Assembly: GCA_033344775.1 (NCBI GenBank)
Contig: JAWPMT010000004.1
Span: forward strand, 62,001 to 126,000
Length of the DNA stretch: 64,000 nt
Source: Cytophagales bacterium
GTDB taxonomy: Bacteria; Bacteroidota; Bacteroidia; Cytophagales; Cyclobacteriaceae
Reading direction: 5' to 3'
The notes beneath the pieces were generated by a model. The model searched no databases. It was not told the DNA's origin and was given only the letters and a program-made list of their open reading frames with translations. Positions within the stretch are counted from its first letter, which is position 1. Each line of letters opens with the position of its first letter. A program made the position numbers and the translations under genes. Positions 53,016-61,619 of the stretch are shown piece after piece.

Positions 53016-54181
53016 TGGCAATTCCTTGCGAGCTGACCTGAAACTTCGGTCATACCACGGGTCACCGCTTGTTTTAGATAATCACAGCCCTGCTCACGGT
53101 CATTGAGCTCAAAATAGGCCATTGCGGTATTGTACCAAATGTGCGCTTTGCTGCGATCCCGAACCAGAAACTGTTCATAAAAAGCGACCGCTTCATCAAA
53201 CTTCTGTTCACGGAAGAACGCATTTCCCATCAGGTAATAAGCTTCCATTCGACTGCCTTCCATCTGAATGACGGCATTAAAATGGGTACGCGCTTCGGGA
53301 TATCTTTCCTGTTTAATGCGTAAGCGCCCTACGTTCAATAAAAGATCAGGATCTCGATGGTTCATTCGCATCGCCTGACCAAAAAGTCGATCCGCTTCTC
53401 CATACCGACCAGCATCATACGCTTCCACCCCCTGATAAGTCAGCATTGGAGCAAAATTGGCTTGATCCAGCAAGTTTCTCGGCAACTCTACTGAAGCATC
53501 TAATACAATCAAATTGAACCAGGCAATCTCACTGATAGGATCTAATTGCACCGCTAATTTCAAATCTGCAATGGCTTGATGCGTTTTACCTGTCTCTTCA
53601 TAAAGCAACGCCCGGTTGACCAGGTTTTGAGCGGAGCTATCGAGTTTCATCGCTTCATCCAGATCATCGAGGGCCTCATCATAATCTCCAAATTCCTGAA
53701 AAGTCAGTCCTCGATAGGAATAAACAGAGCTCATCATGGTCACCATGGTCCCTACTTTGACCTGCTCCTGTCCTGTAGGGTCAACTTTAAAGAACACGGC
53801 CTGTGTTTCATCATCGCCCTGATGTTTGATCAGGTAGGTAAAGTCTTTGATGGCCTGATCATAAACTCCCAAATGATAAAACAATTCACCTCGTTTGAAG
53901 TACGCTTCTTTGAAGGAATCATTTAGCCGAATGGCATTGGAGTAATCATTGAGTGCCTGCACATTATCGCCAACAGATTCAAAAATGTTCCCTCGCAAAA
54001 AATAAGCTTCATTCGCTTGAGGAAATAAGTTGATCGCATCATTGATGCTTTCGAGTGCTGCCTGTTGATTTCCTTTGGATGAATGTTCCTGAGCCTGTTC
54101 GTAAAGCTCAGTATATCTACTGCTCTGCCCCCAGGAATAACATCCGAAAAATAATAGGGTCAGGAAGGTTAGGGATCGCAT
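53009..54181 (-). CDS. Secreted tetratricopeptide-repeat protein
   Basis: The 390 residues start with a signal peptide (MRSLTFLTLLFFGCYSWGQ) and carry about nine TPR units, for example ALESINDAINLFPQANEAYFLRGN and EAYFKRGELFYHLGVYDQAIKDF. It ends RGMTEVSGQLARNCHQ. TPR proteins are protein-protein scaffolds; no partner is indicated. It overlaps the end of the arginine decarboxylase gene by seven bases tail to tail. Confidence 0.85.
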   Translation of the reverse strand: MRSLTFLTLLFFGCYSWGQSSRYTELYEQAQEHSSKGNQQAALESINDAINLFPQANEAYFLRGNIFESVGDNVQALNDYSNAIRLNDSFKEAYFKRGELFYHLGVYDQAIKDFTYLIKHQGDDETQAVFFKVDPTGQEQVKVGTMVTMMSSVYSYRGLTFQEFGDYDEALDDLDEAMKLDSSAQNLVNRALLYEETGKTHQAIADLKLAVQLDPISEIAWFNLIVLDASVELPRNLLDQANFAPMLTYQGVEAYDAGRYGEADRLFGQAMRMNHRDPDLLLNVGRLRIKQERYPEARTHFNAVIQMEGSRMEAYYLMGNAFFREQKFDEAVAFYEQFLVRDRSKAHIWYNTAMAYFELNDREQGCDYLKQAVTRGMTEVSGQLARNCHQ

Positions 54182-54223
54182 AAGAATTGATTACGCGAAA
54201 TTGGTCGGTGAGGTTTTAAGTAC

Positions 54224-54290
54224 TGTCAGATTGAGCCTGTGGAAATCGACATAAATAATGCACTTGCCAGCAAGGCAGGCTCAGTGTGAC
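54224..54290. repeat. Dispersed inverted repeat (GTCAGATTGAGCCTG family), copy 1
   Basis: TGTCAGATTGAGCCTG (54224-54239) and CAGGCTCAGTGTGAC (54276-54290) are inverted copies with one or two mismatches around a 36-base centre. A related element with GTCACATTGAGCTTG lies at 61533-61604. Both are intergenic. The sequence resembles dispersed palindromic repeats seen in Bacteroidota genomes. Confidence 0.5.
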
Positions 54291-54301
54291 CAGATTTTTA
54301 T

Positions 54302-55315
54302 TCAAAAAGTAAACTGGCCCTTCGCAATCTGATCCTGAAGCCGTGGAAAGTTATCCGCAGAAAAGCGGGTGAAGCTGTTTTTTAGTTTCATAGGAGTTAA
54401 TGATGCTCCTGAAAAGATATCAGAAAAATCGAGACCTACGCATTTGGATACTTCCTTTCCTAAAAACCCACTGATCATGTCTTCAGGGCGTAATCCTTTA
54501 AATGGCCAATCCTCTGCATACATATCAACCAGGGACTGCATCAAGGTGGCACCATCGGCATTCGGACGGAATTGCCGAATTCTGATGGCTCTTTCCAACA
54601 CAGCAGCCTGTCTGATATCTGATGGTAGCAAGGTTGAATTAATTCCAAGCAACAGACCTACACAATTCCAGAGATAGATATAGGCATATTTTTCATCCGC
54701 AGACATTTCTACACCGACCTTTTGCAATCCTCGAATCGTGATCAAAGAAAATGCCAGATTCGTTCCTAACAAGTCTTCCTGATTGACAGACACTTCTCCG
54801 TCTACCTTAGCATAGAAGCGAGCTCCAGCGTGTAAAAGTCTCACTTTCATACATTGCAAAAGCCCAAACCCTTCATGAGTAAATGCATTTTTACTTCCCA
54901 CAGCAAATAAGAATTCACCAGTTTCTTCAAGGCGCTTCCTAGGGTTCTCCACCAGGTATTTTGACTGAACCAGTACTTTGGAACCATTTTCACCTGCGTA
55001 GCAATACGGCAAGGCATACAGCGCCAGGACAGCCATGATTGGGACCGCATACTTTTCAAAAACCAGATGGCCCTGCTCCAATAAGACCTGATCAAATTCG
55101 GCAAGTTGCTTGTTTAGTTCATCCAATAAATCCTTCGGAGATGCTTCTAAAGCAAAAGCCAATAAATCAGCATTGCTGGTTAACTCCTTAAATTGATGAT
55201 AAGTTGTCGGGTCGTTTTTGAGGAATTGAAACACCTCGTCGGCCAGGGGATCACCTTCCTGACGGTGAAGATCTAATTGTCGGTTGATCGCTTGAATGGT
55301 CCATGGTTCATCCAT
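54302..55315 (-). CDS. MpaB-family (DUF2236) oxygenase-like protein
   Basis: The 337-residue protein has the all-helical plan and the KVRLLHAGARFY segment (Arg159, His162, Arg166) of the MpaB/rubber-oxygenase domain, in which a heme-type cofactor is held by helical residues around that motif. Other family-like segments are AGSKNAFTHEGFGL and the helical AYIYLWNCVGLLLGI. No signal peptide is present, unlike secreted rubber oxygenases. The natural substrate of bacterial DUF2236 proteins is mostly unknown. It lies 30 bases downstream of the 267-residue unknown gene, probably in one unit with it. Confidence 0.65.
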   Translation of the reverse strand: MDEPWTIQAINRQLDLHRQEGDPLADEVFQFLKNDPTTYHQFKELTSNADLLAFALEASPKDLLDELNKQLAEFDQVLLEQGHLVFEKYAVPIMAVLALYALPYCYAGENGSKVLVQSKYLVENPRKRLEETGEFLFAVGSKNAFTHEGFGLLQCMKVRLLHAGARFYAKVDGEVSVNQEDLLGTNLAFSLITIRGLQKVGVEMSADEKYAYIYLWNCVGLLLGINSTLLPSDIRQAAVLERAIRIRQFRPNADGATLMQSLVDMYAEDWPFKGLRPEDMISGFLGKEVSKCVGLDFSDIFSGASLTPMKLKNSFTRFSADNFPRLQDQIAKGQFTF

Positions 55316-55345
55316 GAACAGGTAACTACGCTCAGTGGGGAATGG

Positions 55346-56149
55346 TTAGTAAACGCGACGAATTTGCATGCCGCTTTCACGGGGAATATGCTCGAAGTTA
55401 CCGTCTTTGTAATGAAAGAAACTTACTGCCATAACCAAAAATAATCCGGTATTATCTGACAAATTCTTTACCCCATCAACAGAGATCATAGCAGTCATGG
55501 GTTCTGTCGGAATTTTGAGCAATGGCAACATATTGCTATGATACGATCCAAACTTCCCGTGGCAATTACTATCCAAAGGTTGGTATTGCTTTTCGTTTGA
55601 GTCGTAGTGATAATCAGAAATCGCAACCAGTCGTGCACTGATCTTGAAGTTGGTGGCCTCAGAGGGTTTTTTAAATGTCTTATCGGGAACGAACGCAGGA
55701 AAATGCAAGATCACCTGTCCTCGTCTTGAACCGGGTTTCACAAAGTATTTGGCACCAAAAATTTCATCATACGGAGCGGCTGTGTTGAATTCAAAGCCAC
55801 TGAGCAGATGACCGTGCTTGCTTGGGTAAAGAGGTCGAGTGCCTGTTTCTCCCTGCTCTTGTTTGGCCAGGTTTCGAAACTGTGCCGTCAGTCTCCCTGA
55901 AACGTAAGTTTCGCAGATTTCTGACATGCCATCTGAAAGAGAACCACGCAATGCTTTGGCCATCATTGAAGCAATACCAAATTCTTTCTGGTTATTCCTT
56001 AACTCTTCGTAAGATTCATCGTTTCTGATTCGATCGGCCGAAGGACCACCTTTTTTCGCAATTATGGTTTGGTCGATTCCTCTGATCTTATAAGCTCTGT
56101 ACCCTTTGGGTAAGGTAGTGCTGTTCACTACACTTTCGGCCTTCTTCAT
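55346..56149 (-). CDS. Uncharacterised Bacteroidota protein
   Basis: I do not recognise a named domain in these 267 residues. The stretch AKKGGPSADRIRNDESYEE followed by RNNQKEFGIASMMAKALRG resembles a widespread unnamed Bacteroidota family. The middle is beta-rich (GRRGQVILHFPAFVPDKTF; FKISARLVAISDYHYDS). There is no signal peptide or membrane helix. It leads a likely two-gene unit with the MpaB-like gene, 30 bases apart. Neighbours on the other side are 467 bases away. Confidence 0.6.
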   Translation of the reverse strand: MKKAESVVNSTTLPKGYRAYKIRGIDQTIIAKKGGPSADRIRNDESYEELRNNQKEFGIASMMAKALRGSLSDGMSEICETYVSGRLTAQFRNLAKQEQGETGTRPLYPSKHGHLLSGFEFNTAAPYDEIFGAKYFVKPGSRRGQVILHFPAFVPDKTFKKPSEATNFKISARLVAISDYHYDSNEKQYQPLDSNCHGKFGSYHSNMLPLLKIPTEPMTAMISVDGVKNLSDNTGLFLVMAVSFFHYKDGNFEHIPRESGMQIRRVY

Positions 56150-56616
56150 TCGTAGATAACTAGTCTCGGTTGATGTAAAATGGTTCTCGATTGAAATATA
56201 GCAAAAGGAGATTAATCAGCCAAGCATCTATTGTTTTTTCTCTTTAATGTCACCCAAATTTAACCCTGATTATTAGACACTTAAGAAATTACAATTGCAT
56301 CTATCCGATGAATTTCGTCATGTGTTTTTTGTCGTCCATAGGAGTATCCAATCCATTCGGAAGTTTTTCATAACCTTTAATTTATAATTACGATATAGTT
56401 TTGTTAATCGTAAAGATGTAACACTATACATCTACCCTAGACCCAATATGATCAACTATAGTGATACTATTATCAGTAAAATTCTTACTTTTTATATCGC
56501 AAAAACTACGGCTGCTTGTCTCTTTGCACAATGGAATAATGAATTAAGGATTCACTTTTTATCTATTGTTATAATGAAGTCATATTTTTATCATTCAATC
56601 GCGAGTATTCTCTCAA
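56150..56616. promoter_or_regulatory. AT-rich divergent control region before the SulP gene
   Basis: A 467-base AT-rich gap. On the minus strand an exact TAAATTTG at 56255-56262 is a -7 candidate for the unknown gene. On the plus strand TTG 56566-56568 and TATCATTC 56589-56596 could serve the SulP gene, with two mismatches. An open frame of 59 codons from ATG 56448 overlaps the SulP start and looks spurious. No hairpin or riboswitch is obvious. Confidence 0.3.
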
Positions 56617-58224
56617 ATGGAAAATAACAGTAACAGATCTGGTCTCTTTAGCAATTTCAAGACCGACATCTCCGCATCATTAGTTGTATTTTTAGTGGCG
56701 GTCCCTTTGTGTCTTGGTATTGCCCAGGCCTCCGAAGCCCCACTTTTTGCAGGAATTATTGCCGGTATGGTCGGTGGTATTCTCGTTGGTATCATCAGTG
56801 GCTCTCAAGTAGGCGTTAGTGGGCCTGCCGCTGGATTAGCAGTAATTGTAGCGGGAGCCATTACAGATTTAGAAAGCTATCAGATTTTTCTTGCGGCTGT
56901 TGTCGTTGGTGGCGTCTTCCAAATTCTTTTAGGTATTCTGAGAGCGGGAATTATCGGATACTATTTCCCTTCTTCTGTAATCAAAGGGATGTTGTCAGGG
57001 ATTGGCATCATTATTTTCCTGAAACAAATACCTCACGCATTCGGATATGACGAGGATCCTGAAGGAGACCTGGGTTTTGAGCAAGTAGACGGTAAAAATA
57101 CATTTACTGAGATCCTCGACATTTTCAGATATCCAGAAAACATTGACACAGGCGCACTTATAATCTTCTTGATCGCGATGGCTATTCTGATCCTTTGGGA
57201 ACAAGGGTTCATGAAGAAAATTAAGATCTTCCAGGTTATTCAGGGTCCTTTGGTAGCTGTAATGGCCAGTATCCTCATCAATCTGGCATTTGTCGGATCC
57301 AGTCTTCACATAACAGGAGAATCACATATGGTGAGCCTTCCTATATCCGACTCCATGAGTGATTTCTTCGGGCAGTTTACACTATTCGATCCATCGGCCT
57401 TACTTAGAGGGGATGTCTTGTTCATGGGTGCGATCATCGCTTTGGTGGCTTCACTGGAAACTTTACTTTGTGTGGAAGCTACAGATAAGCTGGATCCTTT
57501 GAAACGAATTACCCCAACCAACCGCGAGCTTATTGCACAGGGAGTAGGAAATGCGGTTTCCGGTATGATTGGCGGTCTGCCAGTGACTCAGGTGATTGTA
57601 AGAAGTTCTGCCAACATACAATCAGGAGGTAGAACCAAGCTTTCTGCCATTTTACACGGCGTACTATTACTGGTCTGTGTGATTGCTATCCCTGATATAT
57701 TGAACCTGATCCCTAAGGCATGTCTAGCTGCCATTTTGATCATCGTAGGTTATAAACTGGCCAAACCAGGAATTTTCAAACAAATGATTGCCGGCGGTAG
57801 AGATGTATTTATTCCTTTCCTGATCACGGTAATGGGGATCATCTTCACGGATCTGCTAAAGGGAATTGTATTAGGATTGATCGTCGGAATCTTTCAGATC
57901 CTTTACAACAACTTTAAAAAGCCTTATGGCGTCCAAAAACGTGAAGAAGACGGCACGCACAAGTTGCATTTGGAGCTTTCTGAAAACCTTACTTTCCTAA
58001 GTAAAGCAAGTATGATTGATACAGTGGCTCATATTCCGGACAACACGTCTGTCATCTTTGATGCGACCCGTTCTCACTATATCCATCCGGATATCATTGA
58101 AATCATAGAGGACTTCAAGAGGAATGCGGAGTACCGAAATATTACGGTAGAAACCAGAGGTTTTGAAGAGATGGGAGCAGAAAACCACATCCAGGAATTG
58201 AAAAAAATTGCCAAGGAATTCTAA
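56617..58224 (+). CDS. SulP family inorganic anion transporter with STAS domain
   Basis: The 535 residues begin with the SulP core: FKTDISASLVVFLVAVPLCLGIA, GSQVGVSGPAAGLAVIV near residue 70, and later VASLETLLCVEATDKL (residues 280-295). About 12-14 helices follow the 7+7 inverted fold, then a C-terminal STAS domain from about 450 (FLSKASMIDTVAHIPDNTSVIFDATRS segment). The family moves sulfate, bicarbonate or other small anions. No carbonic anhydrase gene is next to it, so bicarbonate use cannot be inferred. Confidence 0.95.
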   Translation: MENNSNRSGLFSNFKTDISASLVVFLVAVPLCLGIAQASEAPLFAGIIAGMVGGILVGIISGSQVGVSGPAAGLAVIVAGAITDLESYQIFLAAVVVGGVFQILLGILRAGIIGYYFPSSVIKGMLSGIGIIIFLKQIPHAFGYDEDPEGDLGFEQVDGKNTFTEILDIFRYPENIDTGALIIFLIAMAILILWEQGFMKKIKIFQVIQGPLVAVMASILINLAFVGSSLHITGESHMVSLPISDSMSDFFGQFTLFDPSALLRGDVLFMGAIIALVASLETLLCVEATDKLDPLKRITPTNRELIAQGVGNAVSGMIGGLPVTQVIVRSSANIQSGGRTKLSAILHGVLLLVCVIAIPDILNLIPKACLAAILIIVGYKLAKPGIFKQMIAGGRDVFIPFLITVMGIIFTDLLKGIVLGLIVGIFQILYNNFKKPYGVQKREEDGTHKLHLELSENLTFLSKASMIDTVAHIPDNTSVIFDATRSHYIHPDIIEIIEDFKRNAEYRNITVETRGFEEMGAENHIQELKKIAKEF

Positions 58225-58400
58225 TATTCCCTCGACATTATAGAATGATCCCTCCAATCGCGGAAATACTTGACCGTGGTTGGGGGGATTTCTATTTCAA
58301 ATTTATTCTGATCATGGAACTCTCTAATAAAATTGACATAAGAATGAGTTGTCGCAATGGAATAATCACCACTTTTTCTTCGTTTGTTGACTAAGTGCCC
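58221..58400 (-). other. Protein-like open stretch antisense to the SulP tail
   Basis: On the minus strand 59 codons stay open to TAG at 58221, reading HSYVNFIREFHDQNKF and ending FRDWRDHSIMSREY, which looks like the end of a helical protein. There is no ATG, GTG or TTG at its head, and a TAA precedes it, so at most it is the tail of a decayed gene. A plus-strand ORF of 49 codons (58244-58393) occupies the same bases, so neither reading is secure. Confidence 0.2.
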
Positions 58401-58419
58401 TTAGTATTGCATCGTCCGC

Positions 58420-58620
58420 ATGAAACAATTCATCCGAATCTTTTATATCGTTTTAGCCCTGTTAGTGACGACATCCATCACCAGTTGCTCAAACAACATG
58501 TATAAAGTCAAGGTTGTCCAACCAAAGAAACGCACGGGTTTCTTTGACGGGAATAAAGATCGCAGAAAAAAGCGCACAAAGACAGTGACCAAAAAGGTAC
58601 ATCGCGGAATCAAGTATTAA
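58420..58620 (+). CDS. Small basic lipoprotein
   Basis: The 66 residues have a lipoprotein signal (IVLALLVTTSITSCSNN) and a strongly basic, positively charged tail (KKRTGFFDGNKDRRKKRTKT then VTKKVHRGIKY). Such a tail could bind nucleic acid, lipid A or cell-wall polymers, but no family is recognised. It lies 41 bases upstream of the gamma-glutamyltransferase gene in the same direction. Confidence 0.65.
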   Translation: MKQFIRIFYIVLALLVTTSITSCSNNMYKVKVVQPKKRTGFFDGNKDRRKKRTKTVTKKVHRGIKY

Positions 58621-58661
58621 TCCACTACATTCGCAAGCAGTCACTCAACCTTAATCTTACC

Positions 58662-60377
58662 ATGAGATTCATTTTCATACTGGGACTATCCATGTTGGTC
58701 GCCTGTCAACCATCACAAAAAGAAGGTCCAGCTACAACTTCCAATAATGTCCTCCAGGGTGTAATCGGCCAACAAGCCATGGTGGTAAGTGCTCACCCAT
58801 TAGCATCCGAAATAGGTGCCAACATTCTGGCAGAAGGTGGAAACGCCATCGATGCGGCCATTGCGGTCCAGTTTGCGTTACAGGTTGTATTTCCTGAGGC
58901 TGGAAATATTGGCGGTGGCGGCTTTGCGGTCATCCGACTCTCAGACGGCACCAACGCTGCGTTGGACTTTCGAGAAAAAGCGCCAAAATCAGCAGATCGC
59001 GATATGTATCTGGACGATGAAGGGAATGTGATCCCGGGTAAAAGTCGTGTGGGTCATCTAGCTGCAGGAGTTCCCGGATCGGTAGCGGGCATGTGGGCCA
59101 TGCATCAGAAATACGGATCATTACCATGGGCAGAATTACTCAAGCCTTCGATAGAACTATCCTACTTCGGATATAAGATCACTGATTTAGGAGCAAGCAA
59201 CTTCAACCGATTCCAAGACCTATTTGCGGAAATCAATGCACTTAACAAACCCTGGATGGTTAAAGACGGTGGCTGGAATCCCGGAGATTCAGTGATACAA
59301 AGAGCATTGGCTACAACATTTAGCCAAATCAGCGCAAACGGCAGGGACGGATTTTACAAAGGCATCGTTGCCAATCAGATTGTCAAAGAAATGGAACGCG
59401 GAGGTGGACTGATCACCCTCGATGACCTGGAAAGCTATAAGGCAGTTTGGCGTGATCCGGTAGTCGGTGATTACAGAGGGCATAAAATCATTTCTATGCC
59501 TCCCCCATCCAGTGGTGGAGTCGCATTAATCCAGTTGCTTCAGGGAGCAGGAATGCATGATGTGAAGACCCTAGGACACAATACGGCTGAAACGATCCAT
59601 CTTCTGACCGAATTAGAACGACGGGTCTATGCGGATCGGGCCACGCATTTAGGCGATCCTGACTTCTATGAGGTCCCGGTTGATATGCTTCTTAGCGAAG
59701 CCTATAATTCTGAACGCTTTGGCACCATCAATAAAGACCAAAAAACCTCTTCACAAGAAATAAAGGAAGGTGCGGTTGATATCATCGAAAGTACGGAAAC
59801 GACTCACTTTTCAGTCGTGGACAAGGATGGAAATGCAGTATCCATCACTACCACCCTCAATGGCTACTATGGCTGCAAAGTAGTGGTCGATGGAGCAGGC
59901 TTCTTCCTCAACAACGAAATGGATGATTTTAGTGCCAAGCCCGGGGTTCCTAATATGTTTGGGTTGGTTGGCGCAGAAGCCAATTCCATTGCCCCAGAAA
60001 AGCGAATGCTAAGCAGCATGACTCCCACCATTCTTGAAAAAGATGGTAAACTCTTCATGGTCAATGGTACTCCCGGAGGTTCTACGATCATCACATCAGT
60101 CTTTCAGACAATCATGAACGTGATTGATCACGGTATGACCATGCAAGAAGCTGTCAATGCCGCAAGAATCCATAGCCAATGGTTACCCGATTCAATCTAT
60201 ATCGAGCCAAATGCTTTAACCAAAGCAGTGCTAGAAGGGTTAATGAACAAAGGCCACGGAATCAGTAGTCGCGAAAGAACGATGGGAAAAATTGATGCCA
60301 TTTTGGTACAACCTGATGGAACATTAGAGGGGGCTGCGGATGTTACCCGTGGAGATGATACGGCGATTGGCTTTTAA
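58662..60377 (+). CDS. ggt: Gamma-glutamyltransferase
   Basis: The 571 residues have a lipoprotein-like signal (LGLSMLVACQPS) and the Ggt fold. The precursor cuts itself before Thr381 in TTHFSVVDKDGNAVSITTT, leaving Thr381 as catalytic nucleophile of the small subunit. The PGGSTI glycines of the oxyanion/substrate loop stand near residue 470 (MVNGTPGGSTIITSV). It cleaves the gamma-glutamyl bond of glutathione and related peptides outside the inner membrane. It lies between the small basic lipoprotein and tpx genes, a spacing that allows co-transcription. Confidence 0.95.
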   Translation: MRFIFILGLSMLVACQPSQKEGPATTSNNVLQGVIGQQAMVVSAHPLASEIGANILAEGGNAIDAAIAVQFALQVVFPEAGNIGGGGFAVIRLSDGTNAALDFREKAPKSADRDMYLDDEGNVIPGKSRVGHLAAGVPGSVAGMWAMHQKYGSLPWAELLKPSIELSYFGYKITDLGASNFNRFQDLFAEINALNKPWMVKDGGWNPGDSVIQRALATTFSQISANGRDGFYKGIVANQIVKEMERGGGLITLDDLESYKAVWRDPVVGDYRGHKIISMPPPSSGGVALIQLLQGAGMHDVKTLGHNTAETIHLLTELERRVYADRATHLGDPDFYEVPVDMLLSEAYNSERFGTINKDQKTSSQEIKEGAVDIIESTETTHFSVVDKDGNAVSITTTLNGYYGCKVVVDGAGFFLNNEMDDFSAKPGVPNMFGLVGAEANSIAPEKRMLSSMTPTILEKDGKLFMVNGTPGGSTIITSVFQTIMNVIDHGMTMQEAVNAARIHSQWLPDSIYIEPNALTKAVLEGLMNKGHGISSRERTMGKIDAILVQPDGTLEGAADVTRGDDTAIGF

Positions 60378-60454
60378 TAGAGGTCGCATATACTTTCATG
60401 CTTCAGAAATTGACAAAGAATTTTGATTAACCAAAAAACAGATAACACGAACAA

Positions 60455-60955
60455 ATGGCACATGTAACCCTTGGGGGTACACCCTCCAATACGTCTGGTG
60501 AACTTCCCGAAGTAGGATCAAAAGCACCGGATTTCAGTTTTGTAAAAACAGACCTTTCTGAAAGTTCATTATCTGCATATGCAGGAAAGAAGGTCATTCT
60601 TAACATATTCCCTAGCGTGGATACGGATACCTGCGCTACTTCGGTGAGAAAATTCAATGAGAAGGCAGCATCACTGGATAACACGGCTATTCTCTGCATT
60701 TCCGAAGACCTACCTTTCGCTCAGAAAAGATTTTGTGGTGCAGAAGGCATTGAATCCGTTGAAGCCGTATCGGTTTTCAAAAAAGGAAATGATTTTGGAG
60801 CATCTTATGGCATCGGATTGGTAGATGGCCCTTTTAACGGTTTACTATCAAGAGGAATTGTAGTTGTGGATGAATCAGGTGTGGTGAAACACACGGAACT
60901 GGTCTCTGAAGTAGCCAATGAGCCAGATTACGACTCAGCCTTAGCAGCGTTGTAA
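60455..60955 (+). CDS. tpx: Thiol peroxidase
   Basis: The 166 residues match the Tpx family of atypical two-Cys peroxiredoxins. The peroxidatic Cys60 is in PSVDTDTCATSVR and the resolving Cys94 in FAQKRFCGAEG. A Cys81 just before SEDLPF is extra. It reduces hydrogen peroxide and alkyl peroxides with thioredoxin. It lies 78 bases after ggt and is followed by a strong terminator. The peroxide theme continues with oxyR and katG to the right. Confidence 0.96.
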   Translation: MAHVTLGGTPSNTSGELPEVGSKAPDFSFVKTDLSESSLSAYAGKKVILNIFPSVDTDTCATSVRKFNEKAASLDNTAILCISEDLPFAQKRFCGAEGIESVEAVSVFKKGNDFGASYGIGLVDGPFNGLLSRGIVVVDESGVVKHTELVSEVANEPDYDSALAAL

Positions 60956-60978
60956 ATACTGACTTATATAAAACATAG

Positions 60979-61011
60979 GCCCTGTCATGATTTCATGGCT
61001 GGGCTTTTTTT
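60979..61011 (+). terminator. Intrinsic terminator of tpx
   Basis: GCCC (60979-60982) pairs with GGGC (61001-61004), with inner CATGA/TCATG, then seven T residues. It lies 23 bases after the tpx stop. Confidence 0.85.
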
Positions 61012-61020
61012 GTTTCTCCA

Positions 61021-61090
61021 TTTAGATAAATACTAATAATAGTAGCTTTTTATTTACATTTACTACTTATATTAGTATTCATTATCTAAA
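61021..61090. promoter_or_regulatory. Long inverted repeat upstream of the SnoaL-like gene
   Basis: Arm 1 at 61021-61045 (TTTAGATAAATACTAATAAT, then AGTAG) and arm 2 at 61063-61090 match in reverse over most of 25-28 bases with small gaps; the 17-base centre contains TTTACATTTA. It ends 10 bases before the ATG at 61101. It could be an operator dyad for a regulator of this gene, or a long AT-rich RNA hairpin in its leader. Confidence 0.45.
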
Positions 61091-61100
61091 TCAAAAACTC

Positions 61101-61472
61101 ATGGAAATCAAAGACATTGCAAATCGACTCGTAGAACTATGTAAAGTCGGCGACTGGGATACAGCCCAAAAAGAACTCTATCACACGGATTGTGTCAGTA
61201 TCGAACCTGAAGGCATGCCAGATAATGTGGTGAAAGGGATGGATGCAATCAAAAAGAAGGGTGAAATTTTTGCTAGCATGATAGAGGAATCCCACGGAGG
61301 CGAAGTGTCTGAACCTTTGATCGCTGATGACTACTTCTCAGTGATGATGGGTTATGATGTCACCTTTAAAGATCGTGGCAGAGTGAAAGAAACAGAGATC
61401 TGTGTTTACAAAGTAGCTGATGGAAAAATCGTCAGCGAAGAATTTTTCTATGTCGTCCCTCCTATGGGTTGA
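61101..61472 (+). CDS. SnoaL-like (NTF2-fold) protein
   Basis: The 123 residues follow the SnoaL/NTF2 plan: an N-terminal helix (IANRLVELCKVGDWDTAQKE), LYHTDCVSIEPEG, KGMDAIKKKGEIFASMIEE and C-terminal strands (MMGYDVTFKDRGRVKETEIC; VADGKIVSEEFFYVV). The fold is used by many small enzymes and stress-related proteins. Substrate unknown. It stands alone behind the long inverted repeat, before a repeat element and an antitoxin-like ORF. Confidence 0.8.
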   Translation: MEIKDIANRLVELCKVGDWDTAQKELYHTDCVSIEPEGMPDNVVKGMDAIKKKGEIFASMIEESHGGEVSEPLIADDYFSVMMGYDVTFKDRGRVKETEICVYKVADGKIVSEEFFYVVPPMG

Positions 61473-61532
61473 GTAAAAATATTAATGCGCCTTTCTTGTT
61501 AAGAACCACCCGTAGTGAAAGTAAGATGTCTC

Positions 61533-61604
61533 AAAGTAGATACTGTCACATTGAGCTTGTCGAAATGTGACATCAACAACAAGCTATTTTGAGTCATCTA
61601 CTTT
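61533..61604. repeat. Dispersed inverted repeat, copy 2, with an outer arm
   Basis: TGTCACATT and AAATGTGACA (61544-61572) enclose GAGCTTGTCG, and AAAGTAGAT/ATCTACTTT (61533-61541, 61596-61604) form an outer nine-base stem. The inner half shares GTCA-ATTGAGC-TG with the element at 54224. It lies just upstream of the antitoxin-like small ORF. Confidence 0.55.
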
Positions 61605-61619
61605 CCTTTTTATCTCGAT

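Noticed and set aside
56448-56627. A 59-codon ORF running into the SulP start
   Set aside because: It overlaps the real SulP start in another frame and has no conserved-looking sequence; AT-rich DNA explains it.
1034-58240. Shared ATTCCCTCGACAT at about 1034 and 58228 as a repeat or att site
   Set aside because: Both encode the same short peptide end (MSREY) on the minus strand and the match stops outside 13-14 bases; chance or codon coincidence is enough.
57997-58257. An 86-codon minus-strand frame across the end of the SulP gene
   Set aside because: It overlaps the STAS domain in antisense and its composition looks like a reverse reading of SulP codons.
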